Part shown: piece by piece, positions 23,901-34,720 of the stretch
Layout of the letters: each line of letters opens with the position of its first letter
How positions within the stretch are numbered: the first letter of the stretch is position 1
Assembly: GCA_033964015.1 (NCBI GenBank)
Contig: CM066914.1
Span: 10,841,831 to 10,905,830 of the forward strand
Origin: Scolanthus callimorphus
Taxonomy: Eukaryota > Cnidaria > Anthozoa > Actiniaria > Edwardsiidae
Direction: 5' to 3'
DNA: 64,000 bases
Translations under genes and position numbers: made by a program
The notes under the pieces: model-generated
Databases searched by the model: none
The model's input: only the letters and a program-made list of their open reading frames with translations
Told to the model about the DNA's origin: nothing

Positions 23901-25147
23901 TAGTAATACACATTACTTTATGGTACATTACTTTATGGTACAAGTGTCAATGAAATAACAAGTTGCTTCCCAAATACTACATTACAGACATTGCTCGAAA
24001 AAGTGGGGGGACGTTCATTTTTCTCTCCTGAAAACTGAAACTGTTTGCAGGAGCTGATACATGTAACACACAATTATTTTCAAACAAGTGCATAATATGA
24101 AACCCTAAAATTGCATTTACAAAAACAAATGTTTGTCAATGAGCTTTTAGCTATAACACATCCCAAAAAAATACCTTTAAGAAGTCACTTATTAAATTGT
24201 GTTTTTACTACTTTATAGGTTCTCTACTTAACAATTGGACCTAAAGCCTGTGGCCCTTGAGAGCAAGAGGTCTAACTGTTTTAGAATCACCCAACTAGTT
24301 AGACAAAAACAGAGAAAAACAATCTAAAAAAACTCCAGAAACCTTGACAAAATGAGAAGCGCTCATGTCCAAAATTGGCACTTTCCCTATTGAAGTCCCC
24401 TAGTAGTGCAGCAAGTCAGAATGTAGCATTGATAGCAGTAGCCCACTAGTTGGGTGATACTTAATAACGAATTAACTGGATATTGAGGTACCTGTTTTTA
24501 TCACTGCCCTCCCTAGCATAGCCTGGTCGACGGGTCTGACTGCGCTTTTTCTTTTTTGCTGATTCAGGATGTTGTTTGACAGACTGTGAAGCTGGAAATG
24601 AGTCTTTAGCATCAATCTTTGAAGAGTTAGCAACACTGGCACTGTCTGAGCTGATATCTGTGTGTGATGTTTCATTGTCTACCAACAAAAAGGGACAAAC
24701 AAAGTATTATTAATGTTTAGATGCCATTATCAAATATCATTAATTATTTTTGGCCTTCAAGAAGCCTTGTGTTTGTGTTCAAATCACTATACCTTGCAAG
24801 TATGAACTAGTGGCAGCTACTGGAGCTTGCAAATCTAGCCCTGCAAACACCTCTTCCAGTTCCTGTGAAGCCAATAATTCCTTACAGCTAGTCTTGGTAA
24901 TGACTGCTTTTGAGGGCTGAATTTCTGGGTCATCAATACCTTGGTCTTTTGCCTTGTCAGGACTTGGTAGGCCTGACAGTGTCATGCCACTGAAAAGTGA
25001 TAGTCCATCACTTGATAGTCCATGACCTGATAGTCCATCACTTGATAGTCCATGACCTGATAGTCCATCACCTGATAGTTCATCACCTGATGGTTCATCA
25101 CCTGATGGTTGGGAGGTAACTTGTGATGAACTGTCCTTTGCAAACCC
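17917..25147 (-). CDS. Long coiled-coil protein with two UVR-like motifs (5' incomplete)
   Basis: I do not recognise the family. Exons read so far: 25147-24793, 24678-24492, 23889-23221, 23003-22772, 22389-22063, 21807-21551, 21228-21085, 20996 to about 20833, then 20657 onward, 19776-19716, 18974-18873, 18054-17917 (stop). Phase is consistent except after 20657, where two outcomes are possible: read-through to a stop at 20353, adding a membrane segment (AILIAGIITICVAGIYTLFF), or splicing from an internal GT to 19776. The N-terminal third is acidic and low-complexity: a five-residue LSGDG-type repeat, a lysine patch AKKKKRSQTRR, and an Asp-rich run (DDDNNGDDDDDEGVVDDDD). Then comes DNYDLAEELNSRIEELK, a UVR-like helix pair, and about 350 residues of coiled coil (LEKQIQDKN, EEIQHRTEEF). 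The last exon has a second UVR-like stretch, LEAVVEMEDFDEADILF. UVR motifs mediate protein contacts in UvrB/UvrC and some eukaryotic scaffolds. No start codon with signal context was found upstream of 25147. Confidence 0.65.
18291..18707. mobile_element. Outer MITE, TTCTCGTACCCAGGGCT ends, disrupted by a relative
   Basis: Left end ATTCTCGTACCCAGGGCT at 18291, complementary right end AGCCCTGGGTACGAGAAT to 18707. The middle carries an inserted relative with its own duplication (next entry). Lies in an intron of the coiled-coil gene. Confidence 0.7.
18384..18596. mobile_element. Inner MITE (213 bp) with 15-bp target duplication
   Basis: Ends TCTCGTACCCAGAGCC and GGCTCTGGATACGAGA are inverted, and the arms continue through CATCTTTTGGCCAGCGGC. 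It is bracketed exactly by TTGATACAGGACCAA at 18369-18383 and again at 18597-18611. Removing the element and one 15-mer restores a continuous outer element. Confidence 0.85.
19667..19727 (-). repeat. Triplicated splice-donor segment
   Basis: On the plus strand TTCTCACCTTGGTA occurs three times (about 19667, 19684 and 19710). On the minus strand each copy carries ACCAAGGTGAGAA, that is an exon end followed by a GTGAG donor. The exon 19776-19716 uses the copy nearest the coding part; the two others lie just downstream as potential alternative donors. Confidence 0.65.
20243..20310. repeat. Hairpin, TAGCCTGAGTTAACA ends
   Basis: TAGCCTGAGTTAACA pairs with TGTTAACTCAGGCTA, and GCTCTCGCTCAAA with a weaker inner partner. 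68 bp in all, intronic. Probably a small foldback element. Confidence 0.65.
25010..25098 (-). repeat. In-frame 15-bp coding minisatellite
   Basis: About six units of GATAGTCCATGACCT/GATAGTCCATCACTT type lie inside the first recognised exon of the coiled-coil gene. In the coding frame they give a five-residue repeat alternating LSGHG, LSSDG and PSGDE. Because the period is a multiple of three, copy-number change would not break the frame. Confidence 0.75.
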
Positions 25148-25570
25148 CTGAAAAATAACATGAATTTACTTTTCATCAATCCTGGTTCTGCCTCGCCTTG
25201 AATATGACAACTTGCTAATGTTATTCTTCTTTTTGTAGTTTTAGATTTTGACTAATATTTAATTCATACGCTCATGATAACTCTATCTCTGACATCTACA
25301 TCCGCCTTTTTCAGATTACTGAACTGCATTTGTTGAATTGTTACTGTTTGCATCTAACTGACAACAAACGCTACTGAAACAACATGTTCTCAAAGTGCAG
25401 CAAATGTTCATGGTCAGGCAGTAGCCAACCAGAATGTGAGATTTTGCCTGATGGACCTTTTTCAGTTGCAAACAACTGTTTTATTGTTACATACATACAT
25501 AACTTTTTGATAGCTGAATGGCTAATAGCTCCAAGCATACTAATTACAGATACTTAAATAATTACAATTA

Positions 25571-25782
25571 CATACCTGCCAACTCTCCCAGTTTATGCGG
25601 GAGGCTCCCGGTTTTAACCCTCAGTCTCCCGGGAAAAAAATTGAAACTTTCCATATATTTACTGTATATCTCCCGGTAAATTTCTTGCGATTTTCTCATA
25701 CAGTTGTTGTATTTGTGAAAAAATCTCCCGGGTTGAGACAAAAACTCCCCCGGTTTTGGAGTTTTCAGGGTTGGCAGGTATG
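25571..25782. mobile_element. MITE, ATACCTGCCAAC family, intact copy
   Basis: Starts CATACCTGCCAACTCTCCC and ends with the complement, GGTTGGCAGGTATG. About 212 bp with internal CTCCCGG blocks. It serves as the empty-site reference for the split copy at 26404/32010, because its middle reads CTTTCCATATATTTACTG without an insertion. Confidence 0.8.
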
Positions 25783-25854
25783 CAATTACAATTCAAACAT
25801 ATTATAACACGCTATTACAGACTATCTTGTTATACAGACATATCACTAGACAGT

Positions 25855-25970
25855 TGAGTCTTTTCTTGAAAGAGGCTAGAGATGGCTCAGTTCTAAAAGT
25901 ATCAGGTTGTGAGTTCCAGGATCTTGCCTTAAGATATTGAAAAGAGTGAAGGCCATGTGTAGTAGTGTTA
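25855..25970 (-). pseudogene. LINE reverse-transcriptase 3' remnant
   Basis: The minus strand reads HSFQYLKARSWNSQP, then TEPSLASFKKRLN. This resembles the well-known C-terminal tail of non-LTR retrotransposon polymerases (…LWNSLP….S…FK..L…). Only about 40 residues are seen and no polymerase core is present, so it is a 3' fragment, as 5'-truncated LINE copies usually are. Confidence 0.6.
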
Positions 25971-26403
25971 AGTTACTGTTATGTTACTGTTATGCTTCAT
26001 TTAAACCATGTTTCTCTCTATCTTTCTAGCTATTCTCTATTGCTTTTCGGCTGCTTATTGTATCCACTCTCTCCCACTATGGGGTCCTTCTCTGGTTAGT
26101 TTTGCTATTTAAAGACTCCTATCATATTAATTATGTTCTTATTGTTAGAACCCGTGCTGGGCGCCTGTGTCGGGCGCCCAGGAGAATGGACCTGTGACAA
26201 TAATATTATGGGATAGCACGTGTTTCCTAGTTCGCACAACAGTTTTTTCCTTCGCACAACAAATTCGTATTTCAAGTCGCATTTCCTTCGTATTTCATCG
26301 CAAAACCTGTTCAGCCAAATTGCTTATTGTATAACTCGCAAATCTATATGTCATTATTTGTAAGACATTGAGTTTAATTATAAATCGTATTACATACTTA
26401 TTA

Positions 26404-26511
26404 CATACCTGCCAACCCTGACTACTCCAAAATTGGGAGATTTTGTCTCAAATACAACAACTGCATGAGAAAATTACAAGAAATTTACCCGGGAGATATA
26501 CAGTAAGCTTA
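26404..26511. mobile_element. Split ATACCTGCCAAC-family MITE, left part
   Basis: Matches one half of the intact copy at 25571-25782 (terminus CATACCTGCCAAC, then AAATTTACCCGGGAGATATA). It breaks off at TAAGCTTA (26504-26511); the other half resumes at the same octamer at 31952. Confidence 0.8.
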
Positions 26512-26527
26512 AACATAACGCAGTGTC

Positions 26528-27440
26528 TAGATACCCGGCAGCCGGGTACGGAGGTTTTCACCTACGTACCCGGCAGTCCAAACATTATTGTCAAAATATG
26601 CGAAAACCACTAGAATTTACAAAGAAACGATACTTTATCTTTATAGAGAACTTATAAGCGATCCCTCTTTGCTATAAAGTATTTATTTTGAACAATTTAC
26701 AAGATCTGTAGTCTCTGAAGCGACTCTACACTTAGAAAAAAATTCGGTCAAACACGCTAAACTGCCGGGTACGTAGGTTTTCACCTACGTACCCGGCAGT
26801 TTCTAATTTATTACAAAAACGATTTGAAAATGAAATTATTTACTTACCAATTGTACTTTATCTTATAGAGAACTTCGAAATCTTCCTGATTTGCTGCAGT
26901 GGAAAGAATTAGAGCAAAGAACATCGACATTAGAGTAGAAAATTCGCTCGAAACGGGAACGAAAACTGCCGGGTACGTAGCTGAAAACCTACGTACCCGG
27001 CAGTCCACTCTTTGCATCTAAAGCCATGTAATCCATAGAAATCCACTCTGTTTTACCCTCATAGAATGTCATCATTGAAAATAGGTGATTTAGCTCATAA
27101 TTGATACAAAATAATATCGTTCATTGTACTCTAAACAGGTCAAAATGTGTATTTTTGTCAAAAATCTAAGGAAGTGCCGACTGCCGGGTAGGAAAAACGC
27201 GCGAAGATCTAGATACCCGGCAGCCTGAAAATCAACTAAAACAGGTATGTAAAGGTCAAAGAATGTCACCCACCGTATTCTGATATCATTTCCCTATTTT
27301 GTCCTTAGTGTGACACTATCCACTCATTTTTGAGCCGCAATAATACGGGATTCCCCGCTGGAATTCGCTCAACCACGTGAAGAAAACTGCCGGGTATCTA
27401 GACTCTGCCGAACCTTCAAACCTTCCGTACCCGGCAGTCC
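26528..27440. repeat. Left array of five CCGGGTA palindromes
   Basis: Palindromes at about 26528-26580, 26762-26802, 26964-27004, 27179-27225 and 27387-27440. Second and third units are almost perfect 40-bp hairpins (GGGTACGTAGG against CCTACGTACCC); the fourth and fifth share only the CTGCCGGGTA/TACCCGGCAG outer arms and carry TCTAGATACCCGGCAG variants. Spacing is 203-218 bp. Confidence 0.85.
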
Positions 27441-28776
27441 AAAATTTGCTTTTCAAGCCGCAGAAACGCATTGAAATCCGCTCTATATAGCCTTGCATGA
27501 TGCCAAGACGTGAAGAAGTGATTTATCTCATGACTTGTACGACAAAATATTGTGATTTCCTTTCAAGCAATGTCCAGTGACAAGTGAGTTGTGAGTCACG
27601 CTCGCTCATGACTTTTGTCACGCAGTTCACGGCTTTGGGAAAACTGGGACCTAGAAATCGCACCTCCATTCTTTTCTTCCTTCTCTCCATTCTGTGCTTT
27701 TCCTTTTGTTATTATGTCTCTTTTTCCTTTAGTAATATTTTTCCATTTCTAATATTTTTCTTTCTTATATTTTTCTTCATTTGTTTACTTTCCATTTAGT
27801 TCAATTGTCCTTTTGCTTTTTTTCCATTTTGCTTTTTTTAAGTTTCCCATTTTGATTCTCTTTAAGTTTCTCCCAATTGAGAACCTGCTCATTGTAGCAC
27901 AACTCCGTTCTTTCTGTCTCTGCTTCTGTTTCATGGATCAAGCACTGAACAGCTCCACCATTTATTTGCTTGTGTTATTTTGAGGTCTGTCATTCTTAGT
28001 AGTTCTTTGTTTATTTTTGTCTTACTATACCCGAGCAGGATCAACCCAGTTTGATGCCCATCCACATGACCAGAATACTGCTCGCACAATGGATGTCTGG
28101 AGGTTGACAAAAAAATGTTGGGCTTTGCCACACATAGCACAACATTATTGTGTCATCATCAGGTTTGGGACTGGTGCCTTCAGATCAGATCACAGATAAA
28201 TTGTTTTATTTTTGGCATCATGTACGTTAGGTTGATGATCCCTGAATCCCTTTCATAAAATTATTTCTTGCATCAATGCTGTCAAAAAATTATTTTGCAG
28301 TTATTCTGTTTCTTTGCTCTTTCTGAATGCTTATAATCATAATAATAGAAAACGCCCTTTCAGATGTCATGACTACATAACTCACGACTACACCAAACAT
28401 TGTGATGTTTAGCCTGGGGGGTGGGGTCCCTATGGGTATAATTATAGATGAGTGCTTCTGTATCCCAAAATAAATTATTTTGAAGACATTAAAGAATGGG
28501 AAAATACACCTTTTATATTTCAATTTATTTGGGTCAGGTCTATGTACAATTTTGTAATGATTCCAAATAATAAGCAATTATTGAATGAGGTTGAGCAAGA
28601 CATCGTTAGTTAGCAAAACCGCGGCCTGTGTTATCTGCCGAAGCCAAGGCTGATTGTTTGCTCTCAGCCAATCACATTCGTGATAGTGAGTTCAATTGTA
28701 TAATAACAATGTCTGTCTGTCAGTCAGTACAGGTATGTGTAAAGGTATCGTTTTTTACTGTATTTTCCACTGGAAA

Positions 28777-28812
28777 TTCCAGGGTGTGTGTGTGTGTGTG
28801 TGGGGGGGGGGG
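28777..28812 (+). repeat. (GT)n microsatellite followed by G-run
   Basis: About ten GT units followed by a G-run, inside the central segment of the foldback element. Not coding. Confidence 0.8.
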
Positions 28813-31019
28813 TCATATCCCAAACCCTTCTGTGGGAGGGGTATAGGTAATTTCTGGAATCACATATATTTATTCTTTATTGCGCATGCTTGCATTGCTT
28901 GACATGTGTTGCTTTAGTGATATTCCAATACCACTTGGCAGATAATACAAATACGGGTTTGTAGTGATTAGAATAGAGTTAGAGGCAAAACAGGTCCATA
29001 GTCTGGATAGGTGGGTGCCTGGCTTTGAGAGATTCATACAAACCCCCGTCAGACTGTTGTCCACTCTGTTGTAACAACCAAAAATTATTATCATATTATG
29101 TTAAAACTGTTCCTAATGCAAGGAACACACTGGTGTATGTCCTCAGGCCTTAAAGAAGCTTCTCGTACCATCTTTTTCTTCATATGAATTTTCAATGGGC
29201 AATTCCAGAAAATATGGGCGGCATTTGGAAATTGGTTTAAGAGCTCGGAATTCTGGATTTCTTTAACCTGCCCGGAATTCTATATGCCAAAGCGGAAAAG
29301 GCACCCCTTTCTTATACCAAGCCTGAAAAAGGTACCCCTTTCTTATATCAATTTGACCTTGAATCGGCTTTGTGCTCTGTTAAAAAAGAAATTTTTATAC
29401 CAAAATTGCAATTTTTCCTACCCAGCTTCTCTATACCCAGACCAGCCTGAAAACCCTACCCCTTTTTTATACCTCCAGCCTGAAAACCCTACCCTTTTCG
29501 GGCCAAGCATCCCTGTATAGCCCAGTATAGGGAGAACACCCTGATTCCCCCCCCCCCCTCAATAATAAAAAAAATTAATAAAATTACTTTGGTAGAATTT
29601 TCAACTCCAAAAAATACTTTAACTACAAATTTTCATACCCCTAAAATACACCCCCCCCCCCCCCCCCCCCCACCTCATCATTTTTATATCAGAATACCCC
29701 CTGGGGTTATGACATCATGCATGTCCCTCACTTTGGTGCATGGACACCTTGTAAATGAGCATGTGCTCATCTGCAGCATATTGTCGAATTCATGCTTTGG
29801 CCTTCCAATTTAAGAGCTCCCCTGAATTATCTCATTTATTTTTTGTAATACAACTGCTCTAAAAATATATATGCACTTAAGTATGAAGGTCATCCCATCC
29901 AATTTGGGAAACTGTGAAATTCACAAATTAGAAAAATAAAAAAAACAATAACTAGAAAAATTAGAGAATGGAATTTGAGGTTGCCCGCCTATAATAAGAT
30001 AGAACAGGATTGAAGCCGCTGTGAAAATGACGATTAAAGCGTCAGTATACGTTAGTATGACTTTAATCTCCTGGGTAAATTTCTTGCGATAAACAACAGC
30101 TTACAGTATTTGAAACACATCATCACGGTTTTGGAGTTTTTGGGGTTGGCAGGATGTGGGTGCCTATAATCTAAAGCTTAAATATGAGAAATTAAGGGGG
30201 GTGGCTAGCCACCCTAATCCCCCTCCCCCTGGATCTGCCCATGGATTGATACCAACTTTAATATGGTCTTGTCACTCTTCTCTCTAAAAAATGATTTCTG
30301 CAACTTTTCAAATTCATCATCTAGCTCAAATTATGGAACCATAAGGACAAAAATCATGACATCAAGGAAGGAAAAAGAATGAAGAAATAAAGATGAGTGA
30401 TTTATATCACAATAAAATGATTTAAAATATTGGAAAATCAGGGGGAAATGGAAAAACTGAACAAAAATAAACAAAGAATTACTAAGAATGACAGACCTCA
30501 AATATAAATGGTGGAGCTGTTCAGTGCCTGATCCATGAAACAGAAAGCAGAGAATGGAGTTGTGGATACAATGAGCAGGTTCTCAATTACGAGAAGCTTA
30601 AAGAGAATCAAAATGGGAAACTTAAAAAAGAAAAAATGGGAAAAAAGCAAAAGGACAATTGAACTAAATGGAAAGTAAACAAATGAAGAAAAATATAAGA
30701 AAGATAAATATTAGAAATGGAAAATATTACTAATGGAAAAAGAGACATGATAATAACAAAGGAAATGCACAGAAAGGAGAAAAGGAAGAAAAGAATGGAA
30801 GTGCGATTTCTAGGTCCCAGTTTTCCCAAAGCCGTGAACTGCGTGACAAAAGTCATGAGCGAGCGTGACTCACAACTCACTTGTCACTGGACATCGTGCT
30901 TGAATGGAAATCACAATATTTTGTCGTACAAGTCATGAGATTATACTTCTTCACGTCTTGGCATCATGCAAGGCTATATAGAGCGGATTTCAATGCGTTT
31001 CTGCGGCTTGAAAAGCAAA

Positions 31020-31938
31020 TTTTGGACTGCCGGGTACGGAAGGTTTGAAGGTTCGGCAGAGTCTAGATACCCGGCAGTTTTCTTCACGTGGTTGAGCGAA
31101 TTCCAGCGGGGAATCCCGTATTATTGCGGCTCAAAAATGAGTGGATAGTGTCACACTAAGGACAAAATAGGGAAATGATATCAGAATACGGTGGGTGACA
31201 TTCTTTGACCTTTACATACCTGTTTTAGTTGATTTTCAGGCTGCCGGGTATCTAGATCTTCGCGCGTTTTTCCTACCCGGCAGTCGGCACTTCCGTAGAT
31301 TTTTGACAAAAATACACATTTTGACCTGTTTAGAGTACAATGAACGATATTATTTTGTATCAATTATGAGCTAAATCACCTATTTTCAATGATGACATTC
31401 TATGAGGGTAAAACAGAGTGGATTTCTATGGATTACATGGCTTTAGATGCAAAGAGTGGACTGCCGGGTCCGTAGGTTTTCAGCTACGTACCCGGCAGTT
31501 TTCGTTCCCGTTTCGAGCGAATTTTCTACTCTAATGTCGATGTTCTTTGCTCTAATTCTTTCCACTGCAGCAAATCAGGAAGATTTCGAAGTTCTCTATA
31601 AGATAAAGTACAATTGGTAAGTAAATAATTTCATTTTCAAATCGTTTTTGTAATAAATTAGAAACTGCCGGGTACGTAGGTGAAAACCTACGTACCCGGC
31701 AGTTTAGCGTGTTTGACCGAATTTTTTTCTAAGTGTAGAGTCGCTTCAGAGACTACAGATCTTGTAAATTGTTCAAAATAAATACTTTATAGCAAAGAGG
31801 GATCGCTTATAAGTTCTCTATAAAGATAAAGTATCGTTTCTTTGTAAATTCTAGTGGTTTTCGCATATTTTGACAATAATGTTTGGACTGCCGGGTACGT
31901 AGGTGAAAACCTCCGTACCCGGCTGCCGGGTATCTAGA
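31020..31938. repeat. Right array of five CCGGGTA palindromes
   Basis: Mirror image of the left array, at about 31025-31080, 31240-31285, 31460-31500, 31664-31703 and 31887-31938. One base differs from the left partner in the third-from-end unit (GGGTCCGTAGG against GGGTACGTAGG). Together with the left array this makes ten hairpins in one element. Confidence 0.85.
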
Positions 31939-31951
31939 CACTGCGTAAATA

Positions 31952-32010
31952 TAAGCTTATGGAAAGTTTCAAATTTTTTTTCCCGGGAGCCAGAAGAGTT
32001 GGCAGGTATG
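31952..32010. mobile_element. Split ATACCTGCCAAC-family MITE, right part
   Basis: Begins at the second TAAGCTTA and continues TGGAAAGTTTC, CCCGGGAG and GAGTTGGCAGGTATG, the expected other end of the split MITE. Confidence 0.8.
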
Positions 32011-33207
32011 TTGTTATAATATTATGACAAAAGATGTATAGACATTTATTGCTGCGAGGCCGCAGGCCGAGCAGCGACACTAATCTTTACCCATTTTGCC
32101 ATGCGCGTTTTCGTTTTTTCCCCTATGCGCGTTTTCCCTCTGTGATCTGCGCGGGATTTTTCTATCCGTGACGTCCTGTTTCAGCTTGGCGTCTGTCTGG
32201 CAAATCCTGAGCCTCGCTTTCAATGCGGTATCTTAATTGACTGATGTTTTATGCGGGATCTCAAAATATTTATTGCCGTCGGGCGCCTTTCGTCTTTGAA
32301 ATAGAACGGTTGAGTGACAGTTTGAAGAGCTTAGTCTCGTATATCAGAGTTAATTTGTTGCCTTTATATACATAGGTTCAACAGTTAGCGGTTTACTTAA
32401 GATAAGGTTTAGAGTTCACTTTAGTTTTCATCTATCGGCGGATCACGGGTGGTCATTTGTTTATTCGATTTTTCCCACACCGCGCCGCACTGATCTCTCG
32501 AGGGTGAATCTCTCCTTCGCTCGTACATTTTTTGTATTGGAAACAAAATCTCACGGTTTTGCGGTTAGCACAAAAAAACGTAGGATCCCCAAAAGCGACG
32601 CGTGAAACGCGGAAATCGAAGAGGTCAAAGAGCCGGGTAGGGCTCGTTTGCGATCCCCCGCACTGTACTATTAACTGTATATCAAATACTTCAAATCAGA
32701 TGATTGATTGTTTTGATTTCAGACATGTTGCAAGCGCTAAATAATTATCCTCGCAGCACTCCGCTTTCTTTCAGAAACTTCTAGTTTTATAGTTGTAAAA
32801 GCACACCGTGTATTTACACATTTAACGAAGTGGTGAAGTTGGGAAAATAATATTAATAAGTTAATTAAATATGGACCAAAAGTGTCGAAAAAGTGAAGTT
32901 TTGCTTTCCTCTGGAGCGCCTTATAACCATCTCTGACGAACGCTTACCTTTACGTTAGCCTCATATGACTCGTGGGAAAACTTCTTTGTTGTTGCACAGT
33001 CCTGATTTTCTTGTTTGGTGCCTCTAAGATGGTTGAAAAATGCCATTACTTGTCAAAATCTCGTCTCTATGATCCGCCATGTTTTGAAACCAAAACATAT
33101 CTTGAGCCTTCGTTCGATTAAGCAGCGTACTTCCTCGATCCCAGGATCACTCGGTGATATTGGGCACCCTGTGGTGCAATGGTCAGGTGGTTCGATTAGT
33201 GACGATA
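32011..33207. other. Intergenic region upstream of the ENPP gene
   Basis: Includes a GC-rich stretch with the hairpin GGCCGCAGGCC near 32060, ATGCGCGTTTTC repeated at about 32102 and 32126, and CCTCGCAGCACTCC near 32750, which may mark the other end of a repeat starting at CTGCGAGGCCG. No coding exon recognised. The ENPP promoter must be in the right part. Confidence 0.4.
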
Positions 33208-34720
33208 ATGGCGACCACAGACGTGTCAAAACTAAAACTATTCCCAATGAGCCGCTATCTTTGTTTCTTTGTTGTATTTTCCATACTTTTTAACACTCAT
33301 GCAACAGAATCTTCACATCCAATACTGATTCTGATATCCCTTGATGGGTTTCGCCACGACTACATAGAAAAATTCGCAGAGTACCTTCCAACGCTTCGAC
33401 AACTTGCAGCAAATGGGACTCGAGTTGAGTATGTTAGAAATGTATTTCCTACGGCTACATTTCCTAATCACTACTCTATAGTGACAGGTCTTTATCCAGA
33501 AAGCCACGGAATAGTAGCAAACAGTATGTATGATCCAGTTTTTAACGATCATTTTAATATGTCGACTACGGATTCAAAGTGGTGGGAAGATGCAGAACCA
33601 ATATGGGTTACCAACCAAAAACAAGGTCATTCAAGCGGCATGTGCTTCTGGCCCGGTTATGATGTGGAGATAAGAGGAGAAATAGCTCGCTATCGTCCTA
33701 TGAACGAAAGCTTAGATAAACCATTTGTTGGTGGGGACACAATAATGTCATACAACGAGAGAATCGATCTGGTGACAACCTGGCTAAACCGGACATCTCA
33801 AGTCCCATCTTTTGTTACTTTATATTTTGAAGAACCTGACGAAGTTGGACACAAGTATGGCGTGGGATCACCAGAGATGATGGAAAAGTTAAAAGAGGTT
33901 GATGATGCAATTTGCTATTTTATGAATCAGCTAAAAAAGCTGGATAATTTTAATGACATTAACATTATGATAACTGCTGACCATGGCATGGCAAACTATA
34001 ATGCAAGTACTGTTGCCAGCATTGATATGTATGTCAGCCCTGACTCATTTGTATTTTGGACCCCAGGTGCATCAAGATTTCTTCTCACTAACTCCAGTAA
34101 TTCCACACTTGAAGAACTCTACTCTAATTTCAAAGAAGCAGAGAAACAGACTGGGGGTAAAATTAAGGTTTTCAGAAAATCTGAGGTTCCCAGAAGATTG
34201 CATTATCAAAATCACAGACGTATTGCAGACATTGTTGGGTTTGCAGAAATAGGATATCTGATGAATACATCAAAGTTCATAAACTGGACCATGTGGCACA
34301 ACATAACTAAAGGAGCTCATGGATATGACCCAGTACACCCAGAAATGTACCCACTACTCATTGCATATGGCCCTGCATTTAAACAAGATTACAAGGCTGG
34401 CCAGTTGACATGTTAGATCTCTATAGTTTGATGTGTCATATTATTGGCATTGAGCCACACCCAAACAATGGTACATTCAGTAATGTTGCCCATCTTTTAC
34501 GAGGCACACCACATAGTCTTTTTACTACAAGGAATGGACTTATAGCTGCAGCTGTTATTGGTAGCATTATATGTGTAGTAATCTGTGTATTTTTAACTTT
34601 AAAAATTAAGAAAAATGTCGGGGCAAAACTCCATCTGTGCTGTTTAGGAATCCCAAGTCAGAATGGGATTATCCTCTGATGGGGAGTGAAGGAGAGGAGG
34701 ATGAAATAGTGATATTTTAG
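33208..34720 (+). CDS. Ectonucleotide pyrophosphatase/phosphodiesterase, single exon, frame broken twice
   Basis: ENPP enzymes hydrolyse nucleotide or phospholipid phosphodiester bonds outside the cell using two zinc ions. Seen here: a hydrophobic signal or anchor (YLCFFVVFSILF), metal ligand Asp in ISLDGFRHDY, nucleophile Thr in FPTATFPNHYS, FEEPDEVGHKYG, ITADHGM, and GAHGYDPVHPEM with the last zinc His. Several N-x-S/T sites follow. The first frame stops at 34416, but family sequence resumes at once in another frame (MLDLYSLMCHIIGIEP), followed by a membrane segment (LIAAAVIGSIICVVICVFL). A second shift, in GGGG near 34620, brings in an acidic tail (WDYPLMGSEGEEDEIVIF, stop 34718-34720). 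Each looks like one missing base. So this is a type I membrane ENPP, near ENPP4/5 in plan, that is either a recent pseudogene or damaged by sequencing. ATG 33208 has the better Kozak context; 33247 is the alternative. The coding region has no introns. Confidence 0.85.

Larger units (their letters stand above)
26512..31951. mobile_element. 5.4-kb foldback DNA element with about 1.5-kb inverted arms
   Basis: The left arm (about 26512-28021) and right arm (about 30462-31951) are near-identical inverted repeats: a 60-residue open frame in one arm (27316-27498, -) recurs with the same residues in the other (30966-31148, +). The octamer TAAGCTTA flanks the element at 26504-26511 and 31952-31959 and the host MITE continues on both sides, so this is an insertion with an 8-bp duplication. 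Terminal bases are imperfect (AACATAACGCAGTG against TATTTACGCAGTG). Each arm carries five palindromes with CTGCCGGGTA...TACCCGGCAG ends, about 203-218 bp apart. The 2.4-kb centre has no recognisable transposase. An 8-bp duplication fits hAT, P or Merlin-type elements, among others; I do not assign a superfamily. Confidence 0.85.

Noticed and set aside
26528..27440. CRISPR-like array (regular palindromic repeats with about 170-bp gaps)
   Set aside because: The repeats are too far apart, the gaps are not uniform spacers, the array is mirrored in the other arm, and the setting is an animal genome.
27316..31148. Identical 60-residue frames in the two arms of the foldback element as possible transposase pieces
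   Set aside because: They are mirrored because the arms are inverted copies, cross the palindromes, and resemble no transposase. Used only as evidence for arm identity.
33160..33200. tRNA-like text GTGGTGCAATGGTCAGGTGG followed by GGTTCGATT
   Set aside because: Box A and box B are too close and no cloverleaf can be drawn; it lies at the start of the ENPP frame.
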